Notes: a model not told the origin generated them from the sequence alone. A stretch of 64,000 bases of DNA from an uncultured Oscillospiraceae bacterium (GCA_910577365.1 CAJTMU010000002.1:1-64000), one strand, 5' to 3'; shown: positions 50,101-59,767, counted from the first letter of the stretch. Program-made: numbers and translations.

Positions 50101-51753
50101 CTATGACCTGTTGCACGGAGGCGGACGCCTTTGAGGATCCTTAGGTCTGCTGCCTGCGGGCGGCGCTCTGCGCTGCTGCGGCACGGGATATCCGCGACTC
50201 TGCGGTCGCCCGTCGGGATATCCGCGCGGAGGTGGTCTGCGCGACGGCGTGCGGCTTCGCGGAGGCTGTCTTCTTTCGGGGTATCTTCTTCTTTGAGCGG
50301 GCACCGCGGCTCTTGCAGCTTCCGCTACGGCTCTGCCCGACTTGCGGTTAAGGAACAACTTTACCGCTCTTACACCCGACCTGAAATTATACGCGACTAT
50401 TACCAAAAACAAAATGGCGTTTATGACATTCTGCCACAGCCCGTAATCCATAAACATGACAACTGCGGACATTACCGCGATAAGTATCAGATTGGAGGTT
50501 ATCTTGTCCCAACGGATACGCATATAAAGCAGCTTTTTGGTATCATTTACCCTGTAAATAAATACCAGCACATAGCTTACCAAGGTGGATATCGCTGCGC
50601 CGATGGCGGGAAAGTTTTCGGGAACAAGAATATGCAGCAAAAGCAGATTAAGCCCAACGTTGGAAAGAGCTCCTATCAAAGAGGAAACAAAGGAATGAGT
50701 GGTCTTGTTGCTCGCTTCATAAATGGAGCTTAAAAAGTTGTTGAAGCTCTGAAACACCACTGCGCAGAGAAGCGCGGGAACATAAAAGTAGGCAAACTGA
50801 AAGTCCTCGTTGCCAAAAAACGGCATAATAACAGGTCTTAACACAAGCATTATCCCTGCTGACGCAAGAAACATAACCGTTTGCACCATATCAAAAATAT
50901 TGGAATAGAAATTTGAAATGGTTCGGGAATTTCGCTCGGTAATTGCAGACATATGCCACGCTTGGGAGAATATTCCTACCACGATTGCCGCCAGATTGGG
51001 AAACTTAAAGGCAAAGGAATACACACCGTTGGCGGATTTGCCGTGTATCTCCGTTACCATAAAGGTATCCGAAACGTTGATTATCCACCACATTATGGCA
51101 GTCGGCATAAGCGGAATGCTGTACCGAAGCATCGCCCTGCTCAAGGATTTGTCATGTCTGAATGGGCGGTACGATCTATGTAGATATGCTGAACTGGAAA
51201 GAAATATCACAGAAACAAAATCCGCCAGCGAAACCGACAGAACGTAACCCACAACTCCCATTTTCAACAATCCCAAAAACAGCAGATTAAACATTATATT
51301 TATGGCGGTTGTCAGTATTCCGTCTATCGCAAACAGTCTCACGTGTCCTCTTGCCCTGACATATATGCCGCATATGCCCTTGATGCTGCCGGTAAAAACA
51401 TACATATATATCAGCCACTGATACCCCGAAAGCATTGGGATAAGCCCCACAAGCGGAACTGCCGCAGTAAATATCGCCAGTCCGCACAGCGTGACGTTGA
51501 TTCCAATCGAGAACACCATTCTTCCGCTGTTGTCCTTGTCCAGCGCATAGCGCAGCACACCCTCGCTTATAGAGAGCGTAACAACCGATATAAGCAGCGA
51601 AGAGGCGTTGATGATATTTGTTATATCGCCGAAACCGTCAGTGCCAAGCCAGTCGGTGTAAAACCTAAGCATTACATAAACAAGCAGCTTGGAGCTGAAC
51701 TGTCCTATCGCCAGAACAATGGTATTGTTAGCCAGTTTCTGATATTTGTTCAT
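50101..51753 (-). CDS. Polysaccharide flippase (MATE/MviN superfamily)
   Basis: 550 residues with about 12-14 hydrophobic helices from residue 8 to about 465, typical of O-antigen/lipid-linked oligosaccharide flippases. Unusual is the C-terminal tail of about 75 residues, extremely rich in Arg and Pro (RRRYPERRQPPRSRTPSRRP and on), which should be disordered and strongly positive in the cytoplasm. It moves a lipid-linked glycan across the membrane; which one is unknown. It lies 49 bases from tadA. Confidence 0.88.
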   Translation of the reverse strand: MNKYQKLANNTIVLAIGQFSSKLLVYVMLRFYTDWLGTDGFGDITNIINASSLLISVVTLSISEGVLRYALDKDNSGRMVFSIGINVTLCGLAIFTAAVPLVGLIPMLSGYQWLIYMYVFTGSIKGICGIYVRARGHVRLFAIDGILTTAINIMFNLLFLGLLKMGVVGYVLSVSLADFVSVIFLSSSAYLHRSYRPFRHDKSLSRAMLRYSIPLMPTAIMWWIINVSDTFMVTEIHGKSANGVYSFAFKFPNLAAIVVGIFSQAWHMSAITERNSRTISNFYSNIFDMVQTVMFLASAGIMLVLRPVIMPFFGNEDFQFAYFYVPALLCAVVFQSFNNFLSSIYEASNKTTHSFVSSLIGALSNVGLNLLLLHILVPENFPAIGAAISTLVSYVLVFIYRVNDTKKLLYMRIRWDKITSNLILIAVMSAVVMFMDYGLWQNVINAILFLVIVAYNFRSGVRAVKLFLNRKSGRAVAEAARAAVPAQRRRYPERRQPPRSRTPSRRPPPRGYPDGRPQSRGYPVPQQRRAPPAGSRPKDPQRRPPPCNRS

Positions 51754-51802
51754 GAAGACCCTTTTTTATAATGGAGAACGGCACCGGCGCTGTCCGCCTA
51801 TG

Positions 51803-52258
51803 TCAGTTTTCCCGTATTTGGGTAAAAAAATCCGTCAGCACGTTCCCGCAGCGCTCACGCATAACGCGGCTGCGCACAAGCGGTATATGGGTAAATTTCT
51901 CATCAAACAGTGTGACAACCGACGCACATGCGCCGTTTTTGTCGTCAAAAGCGCCATACACCAGACGCTTCAGGCGTGCATTCATTACAGCGCCCGCACA
52001 CATGGGACACGGCTCCAGCGTTACATACAGCGTACAGTCAGTCAACCGCCACCGTCCAAGCGCTCTTGCAGCACTGTCTATCGCTATTATTTCAGCGTGA
52101 GCAAGGGGTGAACAAAGCTTTTCCCGCAGGTTGTAGCCCTCACCGACGATATTATCCTCTCCATCAACGACGATAGCCCCAACGGGTATCTCGCCCAGCT
52201 CACGGGCTTTTTCCGCAAGCTGAAGAGCCTTAAGCATAAACTCATCGTCAAGTCTCAT
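51803..52258 (-). CDS. tadA: tRNA adenosine(34) deaminase
   Basis: 151 residues of the cytidine-deaminase fold. The zinc motif is H54-A-E56 and P83-C84-P-M-C87. It converts A34 to inosine in tRNA-Arg(ACG). Length and the MLKALQLAEKARE start are typical. Confidence 0.95.
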   Translation of the reverse strand: MRLDDEFMLKALQLAEKARELGEIPVGAIVVDGEDNIVGEGYNLREKLCSPLAHAEIIAIDSAARALGRWRLTDCTLYVTLEPCPMCAGAVMNARLKRLVYGAFDDKNGACASVVTLFDEKFTHIPLVRSRVMRERCGNVLTDFFTQIREN

Positions 52259-52328
52259 AGCCGTACAATCTCCCTTAATGATTTGGACAAAATCCTAACC
52301 ACGCAGATTGAAAAACTTTCAAACCGCG

Positions 52329-55300
52329 TCAAAGCCTTCTGAACGCCTGAGCGGCTATCGTAATGATAACCCATGCCAGATTATAGAGCAGTATAAAGAA
52401 GCAGTTAAACATTGTGTAGTTTGTGAACAGCACAAATATCAGAGCCAGCAGCATTCCCAGACCGGTTCCCGCTATCTGCATTATGCAGCCCATGCCAATC
52501 CTGCTGCGCAGGGACTTTGCGCCGTTTACGGAGGCAGCAAAAGATGTGAACGTTCCGTCGCATGATACCGCAGCGCTGCCATTGGGAATAAATTTGGTAT
52601 TTTCGTTAAATATTTCGTGCTGCTCAAATGGAATTACCCTTATCTGCTCCGCTTCGATATTGAATAGCTCCGCTATGACCGAATCGGTAACCATTCCGTC
52701 AACCGTCTTTATAACTATGCTTACACCGTTTTTCGCCAGCCTTTCCACATTCTGCTTGACCTGATTATTGGCGGTAAGCTCCACGAAAAACAGCAGGATC
52801 ACCTCACCGCCCACCGCGAGATAAATAACCTCATCATCGTTTTTGTTGGCGGCCTTTACCTTTTTCATATCGGGAACAATTATCTCATGGGATTTCATAT
52901 GTTCGCGGTTCCCTATCAGAACTCGTCTGCGGTCTATCCAGCCCAGAACACCGAGATTGCTTTCATATACGCAGTTGCTCACACTTTTCAGAAGCTGCTG
53001 CTTATAGTTGAGCATGCCAAAGAACGCGTCCGCCATTACGCTGTCCGCTGCAACCGCAAGACTTGCGGCGTAAATAATCGCCTCATCAAGCTGAACCTTG
53101 GGCGAACTGCTCTTTTTATGCTTGTTGTAGTTCCAGATATTATTTACTTTTACGGAGTTTGCTGGGAAAAGAGTTTTTGCGTCTACCAGCACCGCATTGG
53201 TCTCGCTGAACTCCTCGACTGCTCCGTAGCCGAGAATCGCGCAGTTCTTAGCGGTCATTCTTTTTGAAGCGGAAAGCATGGGAAGCGTCACTATAAGCGA
53301 ACCCGTGAACGCCGCACCGAGAGAAAAAACTCCGCTTACAACGGTTGCCGCCCATGAAACGTTATTCATAACATACTGGCTCTCGCCCATGAAATACGCG
53401 AACAGACCTCCTCCTATCGCAGCGCACATCGCTACCGGAGCAGCTGCTCGGGCTATCCTGTCTGAAACGTCCTCGCAGTAGGTGGAGATTATAAAATCGC
53501 AAAGCAGCTCGGTCTTGCGCATGGAAGCTACCGCGGGTATGCCTGCCACAGCGCTGCGCGCCAACTGATGAGCACCCTCGCTGTCGCAGTTCTGAACAAA
53601 ATATTTCGCCCTGTCACCAGAGGTAAAGCTGAAATTTCTGCGCGCCGCAATTACGGTAAACAGCTTTGAAACAGTGTTGAAGCAAAGCGCTGTAAGAGAT
53701 ACCACAAGATAGATATGAGAGCGCCCGCGCTGGATATACTCCTCCAGAGTAAGATACGGAATAATTGAGGCAATGGCGGTAATGTGCGCAAGCGCACACA
53801 GAGTATCCCCGTCGGGACGCAGCTTCACAAGCCGCGAGAAGCCGTTTGATATAACGCTCGAGCATGCAGTAAAGCTGAGTATGCCTATAATAAGGTAAGA
53901 ATAAAGGTAATAATCCGGATGAGTGATCTTGCTGACAAGATCCGTAACAGCACCCATCTCTATCTTAAACTGATTGGTAATTGCAATAAACAGAGCCACC
54001 GCCAACAGCGCAACCAGAATTACCAGCCTGCCTATCAGACCCTTTGAGGCGCGCTCCAGCCTGTCGGCGATTACATTTTCATCGTCAAGATCGATTTCCT
54101 CTTCTTCCTCGTCTTCGTCATCGTAATAGTCACCGCCTGCGGCAGAATCCGCCTCATCGCCGATATCCTCAAGAATAAAGCCCGACAGTCTGCGCTTTTT
54201 CTTCTGCGCCAGCTCGTCCGCCCTGCGAACCTGCTCCACGGGGTCGGAGGCTCTTTCCGCCTCGTTTTCCGCAGCATTGATAATACCGGTATCAATCAGT
54301 TTTTTGTCGAGGTCGATATTAAGCGGCTCGGAAAGCTGCTTTTCCGCCTCGGTCATTTTATCTATATTATAAGTGTTCTCATTGTCACGATTCTTTTCGC
54401 GCTGTTCCTGAACCTGCTTGTTAAGGGACTCTACGAAATCCTCTCCGGATTTTTCGGGACTATCGGACTGCTTTCCCGCTGCGGAAAACAGCACGTCGTC
54501 CGCGCGCCTGCGGCTGGTAACAGGAGAATACTCCTTGACCTTAGCCTCTCCGCCTGCAATGCGCTTCAGGTCATTTCCTGCAACCGCAAGCGTATCGGTG
54601 GTTTCGCGGACGCTGCCGTTCAATGCCTCCGCTGCCTTGGCACGCGAATCCAGCGGATTTATGGAATCCAGAAGATCGTCGGGAGATTCTGCCTCCATAT
54701 CCGCCTGAAGCAAAGCGCGGTTAAATTCCTCAAGCCGCTTTTGTTTGCGTATCTGCATAGTTTCGGTGGGAACGTCATGGAAAACAAGTTCCTCCTGCCC
54801 GAAAACCTTAACATCATCGTCGTTTTCGGGAGTTCTTATATCGCCAAAAACCTTTACCTCCGCCGTATCGCCGCTGTCAACAGTATCGTTTGCCCCGAAC
54901 AGCTCCGCTGTATCGTAAGGTGAAGCCATCTCAGAATAATAACCCGATTCATGCTCGTCGCTTTCGGTTATTTTATCCGCCGCGGCGCTTATCTCTGCTG
55001 CAAGCCGCATCTGACTTTCACGCTCAGTGCGCTGCCGCGCGGCAAGCCGCTCATTAAGAAGCTCCGCGTCGCGCCGCTGCTGCTCCAGACGTCTGCGCTC
55101 CTGCTCCTGCGCTCTTATCGCTGCCAGATCCGCGGATGCGCCCTTTTTGGGCTTTCTCCGCGGCGAGGGAGTGCCGCGCATTTTATCTACGGAGCGTATA
55201 GCGTCATCAAGCTCGCTTCCCCCGATAATATCGGTTATGCTGCCGTTATATCCGCCGGCTTCGTCGGAGCTGTCCCTTTTGGTATCAACCTCCGCCAGAA

Positions 55301-55331
55301 TATCATCTATACTGTACTTATCATCAGCCAT
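52329..55331 (-). CDS. P-type-ATPase-like membrane protein lacking catalytic motifs
   Basis: 1000 residues from ATG 55331, which follows AGGAG. Residues 1-430 are charged and mostly disordered or coiled (AIRAQEQERRRLEQQRRDAE; an acidic EEEEEIDLDDE near 410). Membrane helices begin near 435. The C-terminal half has the topology of a heavy-metal P-type ATPase: the phosphorylation segment is replaced by AVLVDAKTLFP (about 715) instead of DKTGT, a nucleotide-domain match GVLGWIDRRRVLIGNREHM, and KTVDGMVTDS (about 879) in place of TGDN. The VGD hinge is not evident. It should not hydrolyse ATP in the usual way. Its N-terminus (YSIDDILAEV) suggests a docking motif. Role unknown. Confidence 0.8.
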   Translation of the reverse strand: MADDKYSIDDILAEVDTKRDSSDEAGGYNGSITDIIGGSELDDAIRSVDKMRGTPSPRRKPKKGASADLAAIRAQEQERRRLEQQRRDAELLNERLAARQRTERESQMRLAAEISAAADKITESDEHESGYYSEMASPYDTAELFGANDTVDSGDTAEVKVFGDIRTPENDDDVKVFGQEELVFHDVPTETMQIRKQKRLEEFNRALLQADMEAESPDDLLDSINPLDSRAKAAEALNGSVRETTDTLAVAGNDLKRIAGGEAKVKEYSPVTSRRRADDVLFSAAGKQSDSPEKSGEDFVESLNKQVQEQREKNRDNENTYNIDKMTEAEKQLSEPLNIDLDKKLIDTGIINAAENEAERASDPVEQVRRADELAQKKKRRLSGFILEDIGDEADSAAGGDYYDDEDEEEEEIDLDDENVIADRLERASKGLIGRLVILVALLAVALFIAITNQFKIEMGAVTDLVSKITHPDYYLYSYLIIGILSFTACSSVISNGFSRLVKLRPDGDTLCALAHITAIASIIPYLTLEEYIQRGRSHIYLVVSLTALCFNTVSKLFTVIAARRNFSFTSGDRAKYFVQNCDSEGAHQLARSAVAGIPAVASMRKTELLCDFIISTYCEDVSDRIARAAAPVAMCAAIGGGLFAYFMGESQYVMNNVSWAATVVSGVFSLGAAFTGSLIVTLPMLSASKRMTAKNCAILGYGAVEEFSETNAVLVDAKTLFPANSVKVNNIWNYNKHKKSSSPKVQLDEAIIYAASLAVAADSVMADAFFGMLNYKQQLLKSVSNCVYESNLGVLGWIDRRRVLIGNREHMKSHEIIVPDMKKVKAANKNDDEVIYLAVGGEVILLFFVELTANNQVKQNVERLAKNGVSIVIKTVDGMVTDSVIAELFNIEAEQIRVIPFEQHEIFNENTKFIPNGSAAVSCDGTFTSFAASVNGAKSLRSRIGMGCIMQIAGTGLGMLLALIFVLFTNYTMFNCFFILLYNLAWVIITIAAQAFRRL

Positions 55332-55400
55332 TTTAATCTCCTGATCTAAAAAAAATTTCTTCACCGGCAAACTTTGTTCGCCTCAGCCTATATAAAGTGT

Positions 55401-55555
55401 TGAACTAAGCTGAATTATTTAAATTTGAATTTTAACTGACCCGCCTTAATGCGCAACACTTTGCTTCGCTATGTGCTGTGCGTTCAGGCTCTTGCTGAAA
55501 ATTTTCCTACGTGAGCGGTCAGCTTACGCCTGCTTTCAGCACCCTTAATTGCCTT
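55401..55555 (+). repeat. Interspersed hairpin repeat, copy C
   Basis: The most complete copy: ATTTAAATTT box, CCC, arms GCCTTAATGCGCAACAC/GTGCTGTGCGTTCAGGC (17 bases, two mismatches) with loop TTTGCTTCGCTAT, then CTCTTGCTGAAAATTTTCCT, GAGCGGTCAGC and CTTTCAGCACCCTTAA. It fills most of the 363-base gap between the P-type-like gene and rlmB. Confidence 0.75.
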
Positions 55556-55694
55556 TTTCGCGCAGTTTTAAGTTAAAAGATTGCTGCTCGTAGCAAACTG
55601 TACCACAATCAAATATCGTTTTAACAAAATAATTGTGATTTTAATCAGCTTTTCCCAACATACCTCAGGTACTTTACATCTCATGTGCAAAGCG

Positions 55695-56429
55695 CTATTT
55701 TCTGTACTTAACGACCTCATACATCAATATCCCTGCGGATACCGAAGCGTTAAGAGAATTGACCTTTCCCATCATAGGCAGTGAAAGCGTCATATCGCAG
55801 CTTTCTCTTACCAGCCGACCAAGCCCGAAGCCCTCCGAACCTACCACCAGCGCTACTCCTCCCGAAAGCTCCGCCTTGTCGTATGGGGTACCGTCAGCTT
55901 CCATGCCGTAGACCCAGATATTTTCCTCCTTGAGCCTCTTTATTGTATCCACCAGATTTGAAACGCGCGCGACTTTCAGCCAAGCCGCTGCGCCCGCCGA
56001 AGTTTTATATACCGTCGCGTTAAGGGAAGCGCTGCGGCGCTTGGGAATTATCACACCGTCCGCGCCCGCCGCTTCAGCCGTGCGGATTATCGCCCCGAGA
56101 TTATGTGGATCGGCAATCTCGTCAGCAACGATTATAAACGGCGGCTTTCCCTTTTGTCTGGATACCTCTAAGATATCTTCAACCGTGGAGTAGGAGCACG
56201 CCGCAAGCTCCGCCGCCGCGCCGCCGTGCTTTTCCGTGCCGCAAAGCGCGTTCAGCTTTTCGGCATTTACCTCCTTTACAACGGCTCCCCGCCGCTTGGC
56301 AAGCGATGTCAGCTTTCCGAGAGAAGCACCTTTAAGCACGAACAGAGTATCAATCTCCTGTTCGGAATTTAGCGCTTCCGTTACGGCGTTGCGCCCGTAA
56401 ATAATCTTTATGTCATTTTCCTTTTCCAT
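55695..56429 (-). CDS. rlmB: 23S rRNA Gm2251 2'-O-methyltransferase (TrmH/SpoU family)
   Basis: 244 residues. An N-terminal substrate-binding domain (1-75) is followed by the knotted SPOUT domain with DEIADPHNLGAIIRTAEAAG, LVVGSEGFGL and LPMMGKVNSLNASVSAGIL. It methylates the ribose of G2251 or a related rRNA/tRNA site. The family name is secure; the exact nucleotide is by homology. Confidence 0.93.
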   Translation of the reverse strand: MEKENDIKIIYGRNAVTEALNSEQEIDTLFVLKGASLGKLTSLAKRRGAVVKEVNAEKLNALCGTEKHGGAAAELAACSYSTVEDILEVSRQKGKPPFIIVADEIADPHNLGAIIRTAEAAGADGVIIPKRRSASLNATVYKTSAGAAAWLKVARVSNLVDTIKRLKEENIWVYGMEADGTPYDKAELSGGVALVVGSEGFGLGRLVRESCDMTLSLPMMGKVNSLNASVSAGILMYEVVKYRK

Positions 56430-56680
56430 TTCAGTTCCTTTTCAAGGCATACTTTCAATTATACATTATTTATTATATCATAATCCTTTCCTTATTTCAA
56501 CCATAAAAAAGAAAAGTAATGTGAAATTTGTGAAAAAAGCATTGAGTAATGGTCTTTTTGATGCTCACAGTTGTCGTTTTAACAAATATTTTCGCTCAAT
56601 ATATTGTTTTTTTTGCCAAGTTGTGGTAAAATATATATTTAAGGAAGTATAAAAATAAATTTTTAATACATCAAACTCGA

Positions 56681-56721
56681 AAGGAGCTATGCTTCCGCGC
56701 GGAAGCATGATCATAACGATG
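56681..56721 (+). promoter_or_regulatory. Shine-Dalgarno, hairpin, start-codon arrangement of comM
   Basis: AAAGGAG ends at 56686, two bases later comes the perfect 20-base palindrome ATGCTTCCGCGCGGAAGCAT (56689-56708), then 10 bases to ATG 56719. The layout matches rluB at 23201-23238 in every distance. Confidence 0.6.
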
Positions 56722-58245
56722 TTCAGTCAGGTAAACAGCGTCGGTCTGTTCGGGCTAAACGCCTTCCCCGTTACTGTGGAAGCAAGCATTTCCACGGGAC
56801 AGCCCGCTTTTGATATAGTCGGTATGCCGGATATCGCTGTGCAGGAGAGCAAAGCGCGTATTCGTGCCGTTCTCGGTCAGCTAAGCCTTAAACTGCTTAA
56901 CGGCAAGGTAACGGTAAATCTCGCGCCGGCAAGCGTGAAAAAGATAGGCTCCATGTTCGATCTGCCCATTATGGTCGCGCTTATGAAGCTTGGCGGAATA
57001 ATCGGAGCAGAGCTTGACAACTGCGCGTTTATCGGGGAACTTTCCCTAAATGGCGCTCTTGCTTCGGTGAACGGTGCTCTCTCCATGACTCTCACAGCAG
57101 CACAGCACGGCATAAAGCGGATATTTTTGCCCAAGGCAAACGCGCGGGAGGCTTCCGTGGCGGACGGCATAGAAGTATACGGAGCGGAGCATATCACACA
57201 GATAACGGATTTTCTCAGAACGGGCGAGGGGCTTGTCCCCGAGCCACGATACATACCGTCCGAAAACTCCGCGAAATACTTTGAGGATTTTGCGGAGGTA
57301 ATGGGACAAAGTTCCGCAAAATCCGCCATAGAGGTGGCAGCAGCAGGCTCTCACAATATTCTTATGCTCGGTCCTCCCGGGTCGGGAAAATCCATGCTTG
57401 CAAAGCGGATACCCTCCATTCTCCCCAAAATAACATTTGCAGAGAGCATAGAGACCACCCAGATACACTCTGTGGCGGGAATGATAAACCCGAACGCTCC
57501 GCTTATTGCCTCACGCCCATTCCGTGCGGTAAGCCATACTGCCAGCGGCGTAGGTCTTGTGGGCGGCGGAAACATTCCGAAGCCCGGGGAGATATCGCTT
57601 GCACATAACGGCGTGTTGTTTCTTGACGAGCTGCCTGAATTTGACAGGCGCGTTCTCGAAGCGCTAAGGCAGCCGCTGGAGAACGGTGAGATAACCATTT
57701 CGCGGGCAAGCGGCTCGGTAAATTATCCCTGCGATGTTATGCTGGTGGCCGCGATGAACCCCTGCCCATGCGGAAATTTCGGAAATCCTCTGAAAAAATG
57801 CACCTGCACACCAAAAATGGTTTCTGCATATCTCAACAAAATATCCCAGCCTGTTCTTGACCGCATAGATATACAGATAGAGGTAAAGCCGGTGGAGTAT
57901 GGCGACCTCAGCAGCCGCGTTCCTCAGGAAAGCTCCGCGCAGATAGCGGAGCGGGTTCAGCGGGCGCGGGATATTCAGGCGAAGCGGTTTGCGGGTACGA
58001 AGATAAAAAGCAACAGCGGAATAACCGCGGACATAATAGCTGACGTATGCCGCCTTTCCCCCGATGCAGAGCAGATGCTCAAAGCGGCGTTTGAAAAGCT
58101 GGGTCTTTCTGCGAGAGCATACGACCGTATACTGAAGGTCGCCCGCACCTGCGCAGACCTCGCGGATAGTGAATCAATACAGAAAGCACATATTTCTCAG
58201 GCAATAAGCTTCCGAAGCCTTGACAGAAAATACTGGAACAGATAG
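56719..58245 (+). CDS. comM: ComM/YifB-family AAA+ Mg-chelatase-like ATPase
   Basis: 508 residues. The N-terminal Lon-like fold (1-170) is followed by an AAA+ domain with Walker A GPPGSGKSM near residue 216, Walker B VLFLDELPEF, and the cysteine cluster MNPCPCGNFGNPLKKCTC. ComM-type helicases extend integrated donor DNA in natural transformation in other bacteria. Start 56719 (MFSQVNSVGLFG) is the conserved beginning; an in-frame ATG at 56689 is too close to the ribosome site and is part of a hairpin. Confidence 0.93.
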   Translation: MFSQVNSVGLFGLNAFPVTVEASISTGQPAFDIVGMPDIAVQESKARIRAVLGQLSLKLLNGKVTVNLAPASVKKIGSMFDLPIMVALMKLGGIIGAELDNCAFIGELSLNGALASVNGALSMTLTAAQHGIKRIFLPKANAREASVADGIEVYGAEHITQITDFLRTGEGLVPEPRYIPSENSAKYFEDFAEVMGQSSAKSAIEVAAAGSHNILMLGPPGSGKSMLAKRIPSILPKITFAESIETTQIHSVAGMINPNAPLIASRPFRAVSHTASGVGLVGGGNIPKPGEISLAHNGVLFLDELPEFDRRVLEALRQPLENGEITISRASGSVNYPCDVMLVAAMNPCPCGNFGNPLKKCTCTPKMVSAYLNKISQPVLDRIDIQIEVKPVEYGDLSSRVPQESSAQIAERVQRARDIQAKRFAGTKIKSNSGITADIIADVCRLSPDAEQMLKAAFEKLGLSARAYDRILKVARTCADLADSESIQKAHISQAISFRSLDRKYWNR

Positions 58246-58246
58246 C

Positions 58247-58420
58247 ATGAGAGAAAACGGAGTAAAAGCAAAGGCCTTAAAAGCCGCATTCCCCTACACG
58301 CTGCCGATTATGGCAGGCTTTCTGTTTCTTGGCGCCGCCTATGGCATTTTCGCGCGGACGGAGGGACTGTCGGCGTTTTATCCCATAATAATGGCTATAC
58401 CGGTGACGTTTGTTTTTTAA
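58247..58420 (+). pseudogene. Truncated AzlC-type permease
   Basis: 57 codons start two bases after the comM stop: ALKAAFPYTLPIMAGFLFLGAAYGIF resembles the beginning of branched-chain amino-acid exporter subunit AzlC (about 230 residues). The frame then stops after MAIPVTFVF, and no further AzlC sequence or AzlD follows. I read this as a deletion remnant. Confidence 0.6.
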
Positions 58421-58432
58421 GGAGATCTTTTT

Positions 58433-58639
58433 ATGAATAAAAAGCTTTGGACAAGAATATGGGCGGCAGGGTTAATTACAAACGGTCTGCTGTCAGTCGC
58501 AACGGCGGTGAACAATATCGCGGGGCTGTGTTTTCCCGACGCGGCGATCCGAATTATAGGCGCGGTGCAGCTCATAGGGCTGGCGCTGCTGGGGTTCGGC
58601 TTTGTAAAGCTGGAGATATGGAGGTTCGCAAGAAAATGA
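58433..58639 (+). CDS. Small two-helix membrane protein
   Basis: 68 residues with two hydrophobic helices (about 7-27 and 36-58) and an AAGGAG site eight bases before the ATG. Family unknown. Its stop overlaps the next start (ATGA). Confidence 0.6.
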   Translation: MNKKLWTRIWAAGLITNGLLSVATAVNNIAGLCFPDAAIRIIGAVQLIGLALLGFGFVKLEIWRFARK

Positions 58640-59040
58640 CGATTGCGAATAAAGTGTACAACATTTGTTCCGACTGCGCGCCGCTATCCGCTTTATTTGA
58701 ATGCTCCGCGCCAAAAAGTTCTGTCAGCGTTTATTTTGATATCATACGCGATTTAACCGAAATGGAAAAGCGTGGCATTATCGAGCTATACGCGGGCGAC
58801 TGCCCTATCGGCAAAGCGGCAGAGGTCGTTGAATCGGAACTGCTTCACACCGTTTATCATTATTTGCGCTGCAAAAAATGCCGCACGATATACAAACTGA
58901 GGGTATGCATACGCAGCACTCGGCTTGTCGCGGAAAAAATCGGGCATAAGAAAGAGGATTGTATGGAAAAGCTACTTAAGGGGCGGTATGGAGTATATTT
59001 TGAGGGGATGAAAGATAATGCAGAAAACACTTCGTTTTAA
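58636..59040 (+). CDS. Hypothetical protein with a CxxC pair
   Basis: 134 residues from ATG 58636, which overlaps the previous stop. An earlier frame opening at 58447 would lie inside the previous gene. It has scattered cysteines including CSDC near the start and CKKC near residue 77. No family recognised. It overlaps the WGR gene by 23 bases. Confidence 0.6.
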   Translation: MTIANKVYNICSDCAPLSALFECSAPKSSVSVYFDIIRDLTEMEKRGIIELYAGDCPIGKAAEVVESELLHTVYHYLRCKKCRTIYKLRVCIRSTRLVAEKIGHKKEDCMEKLLKGRYGVYFEGMKDNAENTSF

Positions 59041-59767
59041 GGACGGATATTCCGACAAATTCTGGCGTATAGAAACATGGAAGGGATATGTCCTTACAAA
59101 CTGGGGAAAAACGAAAACTAACGGGTGCTGGCAGCTGACCGAGCTTGAGGACGCGCAGTCCGCCGAGAAAGAAGCCATAAAGCAAGTTGATTCCAGAACG
59201 CACAGCGGATACCGTGAATTTAAGGATTTTGATCCCTGTGCGCTTGTCTACAAGGATATTGAGGATTACGGTCCTCACCCGCTGACCAGTCACCCGCTGT
59301 TTCGGGAATATTTCTCCGACGCGATGTATTATGAATGCGCCAACGGGGAAGCTCCGTTCGGAAGCGACGAGGGCAGCGATACTCTTTGGATATTGCAGGA
59401 AAACTATAAGCCGTCTCTGGATTTCGCGGATTTTCCGCGTCGGCTCATTGAAGAGGCTTGGGAGATGGAATATCTGCTGCCCGACCCAAATATTTCCGAC
59501 AACGAACTGAAAAGACGCGAGGGTGAGAACGGCATCGTCCTTATGAACGATCAGGTAATAATCGCAGTGACATTAGGGCAGATAAAAATTACGGGTGAGT
59601 CGGACAAGGCGCTGCGTGAACTGGCTTTCAGGTCGCTGGACAGATGGGAAAGGTTAAACGGGCTGATTTACAATGCAGATAAGTCACCCTATATAGCGAA
59701 AATGCGCGCTGACCTTAACCGCTTTGAACAGGAAGAATGCGGCAAAAAAAACAAAGCGGAAAATTAA
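59018..59767 (+). CDS. WGR-domain protein
   Basis: 249 residues. The N-terminus (LRFKDGYSDKFWRIETWKGYVLTNWGKTKTNG) matches the WGR domain, where the namesake is here WGK. WGR domains occur in PARPs and in bacterial MolR-type proteins and bind nucleic acid or protein partners. The remaining 170 residues are of unknown fold, with many Trp and acidic residues. It is the last of a small run with ATGA-type overlaps. Confidence 0.75.
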   Translation: MQKTLRFKDGYSDKFWRIETWKGYVLTNWGKTKTNGCWQLTELEDAQSAEKEAIKQVDSRTHSGYREFKDFDPCALVYKDIEDYGPHPLTSHPLFREYFSDAMYYECANGEAPFGSDEGSDTLWILQENYKPSLDFADFPRRLIEEAWEMEYLLPDPNISDNELKRREGENGIVLMNDQVIIAVTLGQIKITGESDKALRELAFRSLDRWERLNGLIYNADKSPYIAKMRADLNRFEQEECGKKNKAEN

